Assembly (NCBI GenBank): GCA_022813625.1
Contig: JAKLMB010000013.1
Coordinates: forward strand, 744,001-808,000
From: Aaosphaeria pasadenensis
Taxonomy: Eukaryota; Ascomycota; Dothideomycetes; Pleosporales
Reading direction: 5' to 3'
Length of the DNA stretch: 64,000 nucleotides
The notes under the pieces: model-generated
What the model saw: only the letters and a program-made list of their open reading frames with translations
Databases searched by the model: none
What the model was told of the DNA's origin: nothing
Shown here: piece after piece, positions 34,078-45,487 of the stretch
Numbering within the stretch: the first letter of the stretch is position 1
How the letters are laid out: every line of letters starts with the position of its first letter
Position numbers and translations under genes: made by a program

Positions 34078-35091
34078 ACGAGACTACAGTGTATGCGACT
34101 GCTCTTTAGTCAGGGCAACCGCCCGCATGCCAGAGCCCAGTTTTGTTGATGATCGATGGGTCGGGCGGTCCATGGATGATGGATCCATCAAAAGTCTATT
34201 GTATCTAAAATGCTCCGTAACAAATTTGATATTTTCATTTGCCTACCTATTGTAATAAGAAACATTTCACTCCTTCCATACCATCCTCTCCGTTGAGTCA
34301 ATTTAGTTCAACTCATTCGCATCGTCTCAGCTTCGTCTTCACTTGACCTCACTTGACTTCACTCACAACTAAAACTGGCCGAAACTCTTGTTACAGCCGC
34401 TCTCCTCCTCCCATTCGCTAGGCGCGTATCACCCAATCATAATCGACACGCTAAACCGTATTCGGGAGATCCAACCCGCGAACACTGACCAACTGCCTGC
34501 TTCGCTGCTACCTCAACTGCTCCAGCTTCCCTCGTCTCTTCGTCTTCACTCTCTCCTCCTCTTCTCTCCTCCTCCCTCCATTTCAGCTTCACCTAAACAC
34601 AACCCTTCATCGCCCACCGCTCTCATTTGACACGTAGAAACTCTCTTCCATCTCTCCACTCTATCTCCCTTACTCTCTGCATCATTGCGACTCTCATCTC
34701 GCATCGTAATCCACGGCGCGCATCCTAACAGGTGACTTGTGAAGGTCGCGCGCCAGTCGTAGGTCATAAAAATCCACAGCAGCCCAACCAACTCTTCGGG
34801 GGACAACACATCAGCGCATGCGCGGGTAGATACCATCTCTGCTCTTTTCTTCCCACTTGACGACCTATCCATCTTGCTGTCATTCGTATCACAACTACGT
34901 ACCACCTAGACCTTTCCGCTTTGGTCCTTGACTTGATCTCTCGAGTTCACGCCCGCGCTTCTCACCACTATCTTATCAACGATCACCCACTCGGCCTATT
35001 TAAATATATTGCTGCAACTATACGCACGTAGCCACGAGTTTCATTCCTGCATAATTGCTGGCAACTGACTCTGCCCGTTTGACTCTGAAAT

Positions 35092-37345
35092 ATGGCAGCA
35101 ATGGAGGAACTAGAGGCTTTGCTGCTCTCATTACAGGCCCTTAAACCGCCGGGCGTCACCAAAACCAAGATAGATGCCATCACCACAAAATGCGTCGATA
35201 ACGTTCAGGTATGCTGTAAAGCTCGCAGGTTTCGCTCTTAGCTTTACCTGTACTTTTTGCCACCATGGAATCCAAAACTAACTGAGAGGTGCTCCCACTT
35301 GCAGTCCGAATCCACCATCGTCCAAAAGATCGTCCAACAGTTCAAAAACAGCCCCGCTACACATAAATTAGGAGTACTGTACGTCGTAGACTCGGTAACG
35401 AGGCAGTGGATGGAGAATGCCCGGAAGGCGGGTCAAGCCATTTCCAAGAACGCTGCTCCGGGAACATTTGCTTCAGGTGTACAGCATGTGACCGACTTGC
35501 TCCCGAATTTGATGTCTGACCTGGCTCAAACTGCACCAGAGAACCAAAAAGAGAAGATCAATAAGTTGCTGGACATCTGGGAGCGCGGGCAGACCTTCCC
35601 ATCGCAGATGCTCTCAGGCCTGAAGCAACAATTGAATAACAAACAGCAGAGTAAGGATACTCTCCAACCCCAAGGTGCCTTCAACCTGGAACTGACCACC
35701 CATTAAGTCTCCCACACACCGCCTGGAAGCCCCCCCAGGGCACCGGCCGCGTCTCAGGGCTTTCCTGCTCAACCTAACTCACAGCTTACATATCCTGCAC
35801 CCGTTGTTGCTCCTCAGGATACCGGTGCCCTACTTGCTGCACTCGCAGGTTTAGGCCAGCAGACTGCCCAGACTAACCCTCAACCACCACCACAACCAGC
35901 ACCGCAGCCGGCATTTGCTTTTCCTCCCCAGAATGTAGTACCTCCACCTCCAGGATTCATGCCTCCCCCACCCCCAGCTCCGGTAGCAACCCCTGCACAG
36001 CCAACACCTCAAGAGCTCATGGCGCAGATCATCCAGGCTATGTCCGCCGGCCAGATCCCCCCAGAGCAAGCAATGCAAGTATTGGCTGCCATTGCGGCAC
36101 AAGCCCAGCAGCAAGCAGCTGCTCAAGCACCCCCGCCTCCCCTACAACCTTCAATGCCCACCAATGCTCAGCCCATGGCACAGAATGGATTGAATGGAGG
36201 TCAGCCTGACCGTTATGACTACAATGGTAATAGAGATCGGGAGCGTAGCCGATCCCCTGACTATAATCATCGCCACCAATCACCTTCGCGTAGATCACCA
36301 CCAAATCGTCGGGATAGTCCCACGTATGGCGCATACGACCCTAATGCAGGCGCGGATGGCAATTCGCAGCGCAATGACCGTGATCGCGGGCGTGGTCGCA
36401 ATAAAGCTCGTGGTCGTGGACGTGATGAGTATCGTCAGCGTACGCCCCCAGGACAGAGGCGCCAACACAGCCCTCCTGGCCCAACCCCCCAGAATGACCA
36501 ACCTAGATTCCTTGAGTACGACAACACCTTGCCACGTGATCATATCAGAGTGTTCAGCCGCACCCTGTTCATAGGCGGTGCTGGCGGCACAGAAGGTGAG
36601 ATCAGGAACATATTCAGCAGATTCGGAAAAGTGCAGACCTGTATCGTCAATCAAGACAAACGACATGCTTTCGTCAAGATGATGTATCGCCGAGACGCTG
36701 TAGCTGCCAAGAAAGGCATGGATAACCTTCAGGATCAAAGCGCATTAGCGAAAGCTCGCTCGGTAAGGCTTACGGCCGGAGATTTCTGATGAATGGATAC
36801 TGAACATTTCATAGACAAAGTGGGGCGTAGGCTTCGGTCCACGGGAATGTAGTGACTACGAGACCGGCATAAGTGTAATTCCACTCGTAAAACTGACTGA
36901 TGCCGATCGCAAGTGGGCGTTGACTGCAGAGTATGGAGGCACCGGTGGTCTACCTCTGGAGTCAGGGATGGTCATGGAAGAACCAGATATCGAAATAGGT
37001 GCCGGTGTCTCGTCCAAGGGTAAGCTCTTTCCATTGTCAAACGATAAAGCACCCGCTGACTTTTACTCAGCGATTAGTCGTCGCATCCCACCAGAAGGAG
37101 CTCGAGGTCGAGGGGGACATCATGGCCATGGTCATGGTGGTCGCGGCGGCGGCGGCGGTGGTGGTGGAGGAGGTGGAGGAGGTGGTGGACATGGTGGCCA
37201 TGGTGCAGCCGAAAAGGGCCAGCGATTCCGACAAGAAAACCGACCAGCAGCACACGAGCCCCGCCACATCTCACCGCGACCGGAGCAAGCCGTGGCAGTT
37301 CCTCCAGCAGTTCCGGGCTTTGGATTTCAGCTTCCCGGATTTTAG
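35092..37345 (+). CDS. NRD1: Nrd1/Seb1-type RNA-binding factor (CID + RRM)
   Basis: Nuclear RNA-binding protein that couples RNA polymerase II to transcription termination or 3'-end processing. Exons 35092-35208, 35305-35650, 35708-36762, 36815-37019 and 37071-37345 give 665 aa. The N-terminal CID (about 1-140), which binds the phosphorylated Pol II tail, shows HKLGVLYVVDSVTRQW and LLDIWERGQTFP. A Pro/Gln/Ala-rich linker (155-310) and an Arg/Ser and Arg/Gly region (330-410) follow. The RRM is at about 439-500 with RTLFIGG as RNP2 and RHAFVKM as RNP1. The KWGVGFGPRECSDYETGIS segment after it is also typical of Nrd1/Seb1. The tail has a run of about 15 Gly then His-Gly pairs. The last intron (51 nt) has no stop and keeps frame, so its retention would add 17 residues. 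Confidence 0.92.
37142..37196 (+). repeat. Gly-codon (GGN)n run
   Basis: Near-pure GGC/GGT/GGA trinucleotide run encoding polyglycine in the C-terminal tail of the Nrd1-like protein. Confidence 0.7.
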
Positions 37346-37981
37346 AGGCGCCGGCGACGCAGGAAAAGCAACTTTTGCTCACAATAGTCGAGTCAAAGTT
37401 CGCAAACTAAAACTTGTGATCTCCAAGAATGGACAACATATAGTCCACTCTTGTAGGTCATATCGTGGATAACGTCAGGTCTGATCGATCTTTCAGCCTA
37501 CATTGTACAGGCTTCTCTATAGCATATTCTGCGCGGTCCAGCTTATGACCACATGATACCAGGCATTGCATGGCGCTGGAGGCGAAGTGAGTTTTTTTGT
37601 TCACGCGGTACATGGGCAGGGCTTTACCTGCATATCCAGGTCGGATTATATTCCATTGCACATATCTCAATGAACACATGGGTTCGTTCAAGTCTACATT
37701 TGGCTTCTTTCTTGGGAACTTAGTAGTAGCAGAAAGAACCATGATCAATTCAATTTTATCTTATCAATTTTTTATTTCATTTTTGCTTTCTGTGATTCTA
37801 TTATGGAGTGAAATCCTTCTATGCCCTAGACCATGAGTCCCCAGGCTTTTTCCTTATCTTCGTCAAAGAGTCGAGACATTCCCTCTATGCAAAGCCAAAA
37901 CCCATGAGCAGAGACCGTAGTCTCCATATAAGACCGAAGATATATATAATCGTACAATCATCCCCCTAGCACCAACCTCCC
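37346..37981. other. 3' intergenic region between convergent genes
   Basis: 3' flanks of the Nrd1-like and LOG-like genes, with AT-rich DNA near 37750-37800. No gene seen. Confidence 0.55.
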
Positions 37982-38711
37982 TCACTGCTGCTCCCACATC
38001 AAATTGAACCTCCCCTCCGCACTCTGATACTCCCCCAACCCCCTCACCACCTCCTCCGCACTCCGCGCCTCCTTCAGAATGCCCCTCGCCCCCTCCTTAA
38101 CGAACCCATGCGCCACCGCATCCCCAACCCACCTCAACAACCCATCCCAATAGCCCTCCACATTATACACCACAACCGGCATATCGTGAATCCCGAGCTG
38201 ATTCCACGTCGTCACCTCCATCAACTCCTCCAACGTCCCATACCCACCACTCAGCGCGACGAACCCGCCCCCCGGACCCCCCTCGATCACCTCCTTCGCC
38301 ATCATTTGCTTCCGCGTGTGCATGTCTTTCACGACTGTCGTGCGGCCGTACACGGACTCGTCGATTGAGTGGCCCGAGGCGTTCAGGGCGTCTTTTTGCT
38401 CGTACTTTACGAGGGGTTCGGGGATGATGCCGTGGACTGAGGACGGGCCGGAGAGCGAGACGAGGGTGCGGGCGACTTCGCCCATGAGGCCGACGGTGCC
38501 GCCGCCGTAGACGAGGGAGAGGTTCGCGGCGTGGAGGTGCTGCGCGAGGGAGCGGGCGGCGGCGATGTGTGCGGGGGAGGTGCCGGATGAGGCGCCGCAG
38601 CTGGGGTTGGGGGTTAGTTTGGTTTGTGTGGTTTTGAGAGGGAGGAAGGGGAGGGGAGGGGGCTTACAAGACGCAGACTACGGGCCTCCGGGGGGGAGCT
38701 TCGTTGGTCAT
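37982..38711 (-). CDS. LOG-family phosphoribohydrolase (lysine decarboxylase-like fold)
   Basis: Member of the LOG family, which cleaves ribose-5-phosphate from cytokinin riboside monophosphates or other nucleotides such as AMP; probably cytosolic. Exons 38711-38668 and 38600-37982 give 220 aa; the junction makes VCVFCGASSG, the family N-terminus. Next come LVYGGGTVGLMGEVA, the Rossmann nucleotide site, then MHTRKQMM with the conserved Arg, and ALSGGYGTLEELMEV. The usual PGGxGTxxE motif has Ser in place of Pro, while Gly, Gly, Thr and the catalytic Glu are kept. GIHDMPVVVYNVEGYWDGLL and HGFV near the end are standard. Whether it makes active cytokinins needs the partner isopentenyltransferase, which is not in this window. 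Confidence 0.9.
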
Positions 38712-39526
38712 GTTGGGGAGCTGTTTGTGTTGAAGGTTGGTTGGTTTGAAGTGTGTTAGGGTTGTAGAGATTGTAGGATTGTGGGATTCAATTGAGCCGT
38801 GGAAGCTCGAGACGAAGAAAGAGTCTTTGATATATAGATGGGAAGTGGTGGTGGTTACTCGAAGGTCGAGCAGTGACGTGTAGCTATATAATTTGACTGA
38901 ATGAGTCACTAGTAAGACGGTGAGTTACGATGGTGAAGGATCTGCCAGTGGAGAGCTAGAGTCGAGAAAAAGACTGATAGTCGTCTTTCTAAGTGGATTG
39001 GGTCCTAGCTGTTGACTGAATTGGAGTCGCAAGGCGGGATATATGTTCCAGTACTAACGTGGGCGCATGGGAAGTTTTATATATGTAGTGTACGGAGTAG
39101 TGGTGGAGTACTCGAGCAATCGTAGTAGTGACGAATAGATGAATAATGATCCGACAACGTCTTTCTGGGACCCAATTGATTGGGTGAATGAAAGAATTTC
39201 AAAGATTCACCCGCCCTTGTTTATAGTATTCTGCACACATGGGTGCAAGGACATGATTCTGTCCATCGTTATCGTTCACATCCACTTTGGCCATGTCTCT
39301 CTCTGCCCCTCGTGGAGCAAATGAACGGTTACGAGCCTCTCCCGTGCTCAAGCTCCACCTGCAGATGGCACGCTAAACCGCTTACAGATGTCTTGGCATC
39401 ATTGTCTAGATGTCGCGACCAGCGAGAAATCTCCCGCCCCTCAGCCAGCTTCCGTCCTACATTGCAACTTGTCATTTCTGGCACTTCTACGTCCCCGATT
39501 CGAAGACTAGGTTGCCTACTTGCAAG
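38712..39526. other. divergent promoter region
   Basis: Shared upstream region of the LOG-like and CLPTM1 genes. It holds one inverted TACTCCGTA copy at 39091. No gene seen. Confidence 0.5.
39091..39099. repeat. TACGGAGTA repeat (inverse orientation)
   Basis: Exact reverse complement of TACTCCGTA, followed within 20 bp by a GGAGTACTC palindrome. Confidence 0.6.
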
Positions 39527-41584
39527 ATGCCCGAGGCTCAACAGCAGGAGGAAGGAGGGAAGAGCGTAAGTCCATTCACACACCTCCGTCGCCCTCCCGC
39601 ATTGTACCGTACCAATTCAAGGAGCTGCCCCTCGGTTTGCTAATGTTGCGTGGCTTCACAGATCTTCCGCACGCTCGCCCAGAGCGTCGGTATGTTCTTC
39701 CTCATCCAATATGGAATGAAGGCCATCATGCCCACGCCCAAGGCTGCCGACCCTGCCAAAGGTGGAGCATCGGTACCCTCGTCCGGAGGTGTCAAAGTGA
39801 CCATCCCACCCTACGCTGAACGTCCTCATCAGCTGGACCCGGGCGCAGAATGGAACCATTTCCCCCAGAGCGTTGCGCCCATGTGGTCGCCCGGCACTGA
39901 GTTGGACATCGTCTTGTACATTTCGCCGTCCATCGCCATGCCGCCCTTGTCGTCCATGCCCAAGGATTCGTTGGTGATCAACGAGAAGAACTTCAAGTTT
40001 GGAAGCTACAACGAGAACCGTGTCATCGAGACCGAGTTCAAGGTACCCAAGGCTGTGCAGAACAATGCCACCCTCTTCGGCCATTTCTATGTCGCGCAGA
40101 GTGGTAGCAAGCTCGATCCCAGTGTCTCCGGTTACAATCCCTCCAAGGCATACCATTTCGTCCGGCCATTGACCCGCTATATCCCTAAGAAGAAGGTCGT
40201 GAAGACGCGAAACCTCCTTTCGGATTTGCCTGACCGTAATGTTGAGGTCGAGGAGGATAAGGATGCCCCCAAGGTCATTTCTTCTTACTACCATCCAAAC
40301 TTCACGCTCTCTGCCATCCCGGATACTGGCATCGTCCATTTCCCTTCCATGCACCCCGGTGTGAGGGCTTTCTTCCAGCTCGAGAGTGAGGGTGCGAGGG
40401 ATGCTAGCGGACAGCACTCCTGGTACTATCCCGTTCTGTTCACCAACACTTTCTGGCAGCTCAAGAAGCACATGATTGAGCTTAACGACACAGTAACCAC
40501 GCTGCCCCTGAATGTCAAGTTGAACAACCTTGCCAATTGGAAATTCAACCTCTACGCTTCCGTAGAGGAGAACATTCGCTCTCAACAGGCCGCAGCTGCG
40601 GCAGGACAGGCTTCTCCTACTGGTGGCGATGGCTCCGAGATGGAGATGTTCAAGGAGATCCTCATTGACAGCAACTCCTACCTCTTGGCAATTACTGCTG
40701 TCGTCTCCGTCTTCCATATGGTCTTCGAGATGCTCGCTTTCAAGAACGATGTTGCCCATTGGCGCAAGAAGAAGGACAATGTCGGTACCTCGGTCCGCAC
40801 CATCCTTGCCAACGTTGTCATGCAGAGCATTATCTTCCTCTACCTTATGGACAACAACGAGAATACGTCGTGGATGATCCTCTTCGGTCAAGGAATGGGA
40901 ATTGCGATTGAGGCGTGGAAGATTACCAAGACCGTCAATGTTCGTGTGCGCGAGAGTGCTCCCGGCTCTTTCATCCCCTATACCGTTGTTTTCGAGGACA
41001 AGCACGTTCTCTCTGAGACTGAGAAGAAGACCGAGGAGTACGATCAGATTGCCTTCAAGTACTTGTACTGGGTCGCAATCCCTCTCCTCATCGCCTACGC
41101 CATCTACTCCCTGATGTACGACTCCCACAAGTCGTGGTACTCCTTCATCATCACCACTCTCGTCGGATCCGTCTACGCCTACGGCTTCCTCATGATGGTG
41201 CCCTCCCTCTACATCAACTACCGCCTCAAGTCCGTGGCCCATATGCCCGGTCGCGCCATGACATACAAGTTCCTCAACACCTTCATCGACGATCTCTTCG
41301 CCTTCACCATCAAGATGCCCACGCTCCACCGCCTGGCCACGCTCCGCGACGACGTCATCTTCTTCGTCTACCTCTACCAGACCTGGGTCTACAAGGTCGA
41401 CTACACCCGCGTCAACGAATTCGGCCAGGGTGGCGACGACGAGGAAGAAGAAGAGAAGAAGGCCAACGAGCCGCTCACCGCCCCCGCGGACGCAGACAAA
41501 TCGCCCAAGGTCCCCGAGAAGGACGAGCCGACCGCCAAGGCCACGGGCGCGCAGAAAAAGGGCGAGGGAAGGAAGAGGAAGTAA
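39527..41584 (+). CDS. CLPTM1 family membrane protein
   Basis: Homologue of cleft lip and palate transmembrane protein 1, a multi-pass protein of internal membranes. Exons 39527-39565 and 39662-41584 give 653 aa; the short first exon encodes a hydrophilic start and the acceptor is CTTCACAG. After one helix near residue 20-35 comes a large lumenal part (to about 345) with LDIVLYISPS, YHFVRPLTRYIPKKK and SWYYPVLFTNTFWQLK. Then membrane helices begin: LLAITAVVSVFHMVFEMLAFKNDV, the WRKKKDNVGTSVRTI loop, VMQSIIFLYLMDN, the YLYWVAIPLLIAYAIYSL region, and SWYSFIITTLVGSVYAYGFL. MPTLHRLATLRDDVIFFVYLYQ is the family C-terminal mark. The tail is acidic then Lys-rich. Human CLPTM1 retains GABA-A receptors in the ER; the fungal role is not known to me. 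Confidence 0.93.
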
Positions 41585-41983
41585 ATGATTATTCGCTTTC
41601 GTCGCGCTCTTTTCCACTCCTACCCTGTAGACGTGTTTGGGGTGAAGGGTGATATAGAGCATTCTTTCTTGCATTATTTGATGTTGCATGCCATCGCTGC
41701 GCCTTTAGTATAATCAAATCATATGTATAGTTGCGGACGGAAATAACAGGTCGTTCGTCCACCACAGGACAGACTGAAATATAAATATACATCAAATGAA
41801 CAACTATCCAAACAACCACATTGTCTCCAGCACAATTTGCCATGCCTGTGAACTTTTTATTTTTCATTGTTTAGATAGATGCAAGCTTGATTGATTGAAT
41901 TGATATATCGATTTCACGTCAAACGACGTTACATAGCGTTTAGATTCCTTCACTCCTCCAACAACACCATAATCCAACGACAA
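41585..41983. other. short 3' region between convergent genes
   Basis: 3' flanks of CLPTM1 and the SPATA20-like gene. AT-rich, no gene seen. Confidence 0.55.
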
Positions 41984-44720
41984 TCAAACATCCCTAATAG
42001 CGCTCTCCAAGCTCCCCAACCCCAACTCCAACGCATCCCGACAAGCCCCAAGCTCACACAGCATTACCCCCTCCTTCCCCTCATTCATCCCCCCGACCAA
42101 CTTGTTCCTCTGCTTCAGCCAAGCGCCGCTACCCCCGCCGATACGACTCACAGTGCCGAGCGACGACGGTCGCGTCCTGTAGTTCGCGAGCCACTCGTCG
42201 ACCTTCCTACCCTCGCCCGTGACAACCGCATGACTGATACCAAACCGCGCGGCAACGACGCCGTCGAGCATGGAGGGAAACAAGAACGGATGCTGCATGA
42301 TCTCCGCCTCGAACGCAGACACCGTGTCGCGCGCGCGCTTCGCGTACTCGTCGTCCTCGAGCAGCGCGGCGAGGCGGTCGAGGTTGCGTGCGGCCACGCC
42401 GTTGGTGCCGGGCTCGGCGTTGTCCATGCCGTCTTTGAGGCGCATGATGAGGTCGGGCTGGGAGGCGGGCGTCGAGAAGAAGCCGAGGTGCTGGGTGTCC
42501 CAGAAGAGGCGGAGTTGGGTGCGCTGGAGGTCGTCGGCCCAGCGGAGGTGGGAGTCGTCGAAGGTGGCTTCGTAGAGGGAGATCAGGCCGGATATGAGGA
42601 AGGCGTAGTCGTCTGCAAAGCCGGGGACGGAGCCGGGGCCTTCGCGGTATACGCGGAGGAGGGTGTGGGTGTTCGGGTTGTAGAGGTGCATTTTGATGAA
42701 TTGGGCGGCGTTGATGGCGGCGGTGAGGTAGGTTTGGGATTCGGTGGGGGAGGTCTGGGAGAGGGTTGAGGCGGTGCGGGCGAGCGCGCCGATGGCGAGG
42801 CCGTTCCAGGAGACGACGATTTTGTCGTCCAGGGCGGGTCGGGGGCGTTCTTTCTCGCGGTGGGCGAGGAGTTTAGCGCGGCCGGAGGTGAGGATCGAGG
42901 TCACTTCTTCGACGGAGAGGGCGAATTCCTTCGCGAGGTCGGAGGGGGTGCTGACGACGGCGAGGACGTTTTGGTCGATGAGTTCGTCGTGCGCGTCGTG
43001 CTCGGGACTGACGTTTCCTTCGTCCTTAACGTTGTAGTATCGTGCGAGTATGTCTGCGTCTCGTTCGCCGAGGATCGCTTGGAATTCTTTCAGTGTCCAG
43101 ACGTAGAATGCGCCTTCGCGCTTCTCCTTGTCAGTTGGGCGGTACAGGGAGTCTGCGTCTTCCGAAGAGAAGAAGCCGCCAGAAGGCGACTGAATAGGGG
43201 CTGTGGTGAGATAGGTCGCAATGTCATGCACTGCGGCGAGATATTCTGTATCTTTGGTAATGAGATAGGCGTCCAGATATACCGGTAGCAGTTGTGCTTG
43301 GTCGTAGAGCCTATGGGGTCTATTAGCTTCTTGCCAGTCAGTTCATCGGAATGAATGAAGTTGTGACATACATTTTCTCGAAATGCGGTAGACTCCAGTC
43401 ACGAGTGACAGAGTACCGCGCAAATCCGTTACCGATTTGATCGTGAATGCCTCCTCGATTCATCGCCGTCAGTGTCTGCAAAACCATGTCCCTCGCATTT
43501 TCCGTATCCTTTACTCCGATGACGTCCTTGACCGCACTCGGGTACAATGCCAATTTCAACAGGAACGCCAGATTCGCGGGAGTTGGGAACTTGGGCGCAC
43601 CCCTTGGGAATCCTGGGAACTGCTTGTCGAATCTTGTTGAGAAGTGTTCGTACGCCTCTTCGAGCAAATCCACATCCAATGCGTCCCTCACGGCACCATC
43701 CTTCCTAGAAATGTTCCCGTCTTGCGCGAACTCCCTCAGTTGTTTTGTAATATCCTTTGCGCTCTCAAGACACCTCTCCCGCTGTGTCTTCCACACGTCC
43801 CTGATCTTCTCTACAATTCCGACGAAACCCAATCCGTCTCCACCGCCCGTCACCATTGTTGATCCGGGACCCGGCCAGTATGTTCCACCAAAGATGGGCT
43901 CGAGATCCGGGGTGAGAAAAACATTCAGTGGCCAGCCGCCGGAGCCGGTGGTGGCTTGAACGTAGTTCATGTATATACGGTCCACGTCAGGCCGTTCCTC
44001 GCGGTCGATTTTGATAGGGATGAAGGAGGAGTTGAGTAGTTGAGCCACTTCCGGGTTGGAGAAGGACTCGCGCTCCATCACATGGCACCCTGATTATCCA
44101 TTGATTAGCTTCGTTGTACTGAATATTTTATTTGCGCCCACTCGATAGGCGCGGAAGGCAAAGAAGCTGACAACAGGAACTTCAGTAGGGAAATGGGATG
44201 GGACCACATACAATGACAAGCAGCATATCCTATGCTTATGAATATCAGTCTATTGGAGCTCTTCGCAAGCTGAAGAGCTTCTGGGGTCCACTCTTGCCAT
44301 GCGACGGGATTGTCCATATGGCCGCGCACCTGTCCAGTAACCATATTAGCATTTCCTAAGAACAGTGCTGTTACGATACGCAATATCGAGCATATCTCCT
44401 GAAGAGAGGGTAACTGGTGATATGGGACTGCGTACATAAGGACTCCTGCTCTCGGCCAGCCTATTTTTGAGCTCCAATCCGTCCCCTGGTGCGGCGCGCG
44501 CATTCTGTGACAGGTCGTGGACGTCCATCTTTAGGACCAGAGTATGAAGACGAAGAGCGTAATTCGGTGATAGGGTATTCTGAAGCTCAGCAGGGTGCTG
44601 TGGAAGCTGTTGCGGATGTCGCGGACGTTGTAAGATGGGAGCTCTTCCGGTTGCAGCAAAGGGAGGAAGACGTTTAGCACTGGAGCAAGATCCACGAGTA
44701 TAGAATTTCACCAAAGGCAT
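41984..44720 (-). CDS. SPATA20/YyaL (DUF255) thioredoxin-fold protein
   Basis: Large conserved protein with an N-terminal thioredoxin-like domain and a C-terminal (alpha/alpha)6-barrel; a redox role is suspected in the family. Exons 44720-44436, 44329-44212, 44089-43372 and 43310-41984 give 815 aa. The true domain starts at NRLAESRSPYV, about residue 86, so the first 80 or so residues, Arg/Pro-rich and without early acids, may be a mitochondrial presequence. The active-site motif CHWC is made across the second junction (Cys133, His134, Trp135, Cys136), followed by HVMERESF. IKIDREERPDVDRIYM, GSGGWPLNVFLTPD and FGGTYWPG are family marks, then KFPTPANLAFLL, GIHDQIGNGFARYSV and SSEDADS in the barrel. 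There is a later internal ATG at about residue 65 that would give a cytosolic form. Confidence 0.92.
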
Positions 44721-45487
44721 GCACAGGAGGGATGAAGATGATGTAGCATTATAGCCCCGGAGGTGAAGATAAGTAGCTGGAAGGTAGAGGAGAGATAATT
44801 AACTAAAAGGTAAAGGTGGTAGATAATAGAAAGTATGAATAGAAAGATAGTAGGCGGATTTGGAGCGGAGGAGGGGGGCAATTGTGGGTTTAGTGGGTTT
44901 TAGTGTGGATGAGCTCAATTTGCCCCTCATCCGTCATAATTTCTTCCTTTCTCTCCATTCTCCATTCTTCCATCTCCAATTATCCCACCCTAGTTATTCT
45001 CCGTCCACTCATATGCCAGACCAATCCTCAAAAGGAACATTCCATCTCAAGTAGCCTCGGCAGGTAAGGCTGATGGATTGATTATCTTACATTTGATTGG
45101 TGGCGGCGGTTTCTTTCCCATTCACCCTCAAAGCGTGGGTATGGCCAAGGAGATGAACAGTGCAGCAATTTTATACAGACCTTTTACTCCCATGAGTGAC
45201 ATATGAAATGCTACAGTTCTGCATTTGAATTAACCTCGTCCTTTACCGAGAGAGCATCAGAGTTGCACATTACATAAAAGATATATTTTGAACTATGCCA
45301 GCTGACCAATTGCTTTTCCGGAGCTCAGAACTACTACCGAGGATCAGCAAGTATTCACCTTCTTTGATCGTCACGATAACACGACCAAGACATTGAAATA
45401 TCCAAGGGAATCTTCTATTAAGATCGTGCTTAACCTCCCCGCATTTCCATTAAAGATACATCCACATTACAAACCGAATAGTCCAAT
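44721..45487. other. upstream region of two divergent genes
   Basis: Between the SPATA20-like start and the aldoxime dehydratase start. No gene or clear motif seen. Confidence 0.5.

Larger units (their letters stand above)
32486..35091. other. divergent intergenic region, repeat-bearing
   Basis: Between the citrate synthase start and the Nrd1-like start. It contains three exact TACTCCGTA copies, a near copy at 33998-34012, a pair of CACGTG boxes and pyrimidine-rich DNA just before 35092. Open frames at 33482-33805 and 34546-34905 (minus) and 34388-34630 (plus) show no family features. Confidence 0.5.

Noticed and set aside
39656..41689. 677-codon open frame antisense to CLPTM1
   Set aside because: It mirrors the whole CLPTM1 coding region; strong C/G third-position bias removes stops on the opposite strand. 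The translation is Val/Leu/Gly-rich without motifs.
41891..42769. 292-codon plus-strand frame in the SPATA20-like gene
   Set aside because: Antisense shadow of the last exon; Gly/Val/Glu-rich, no motif.
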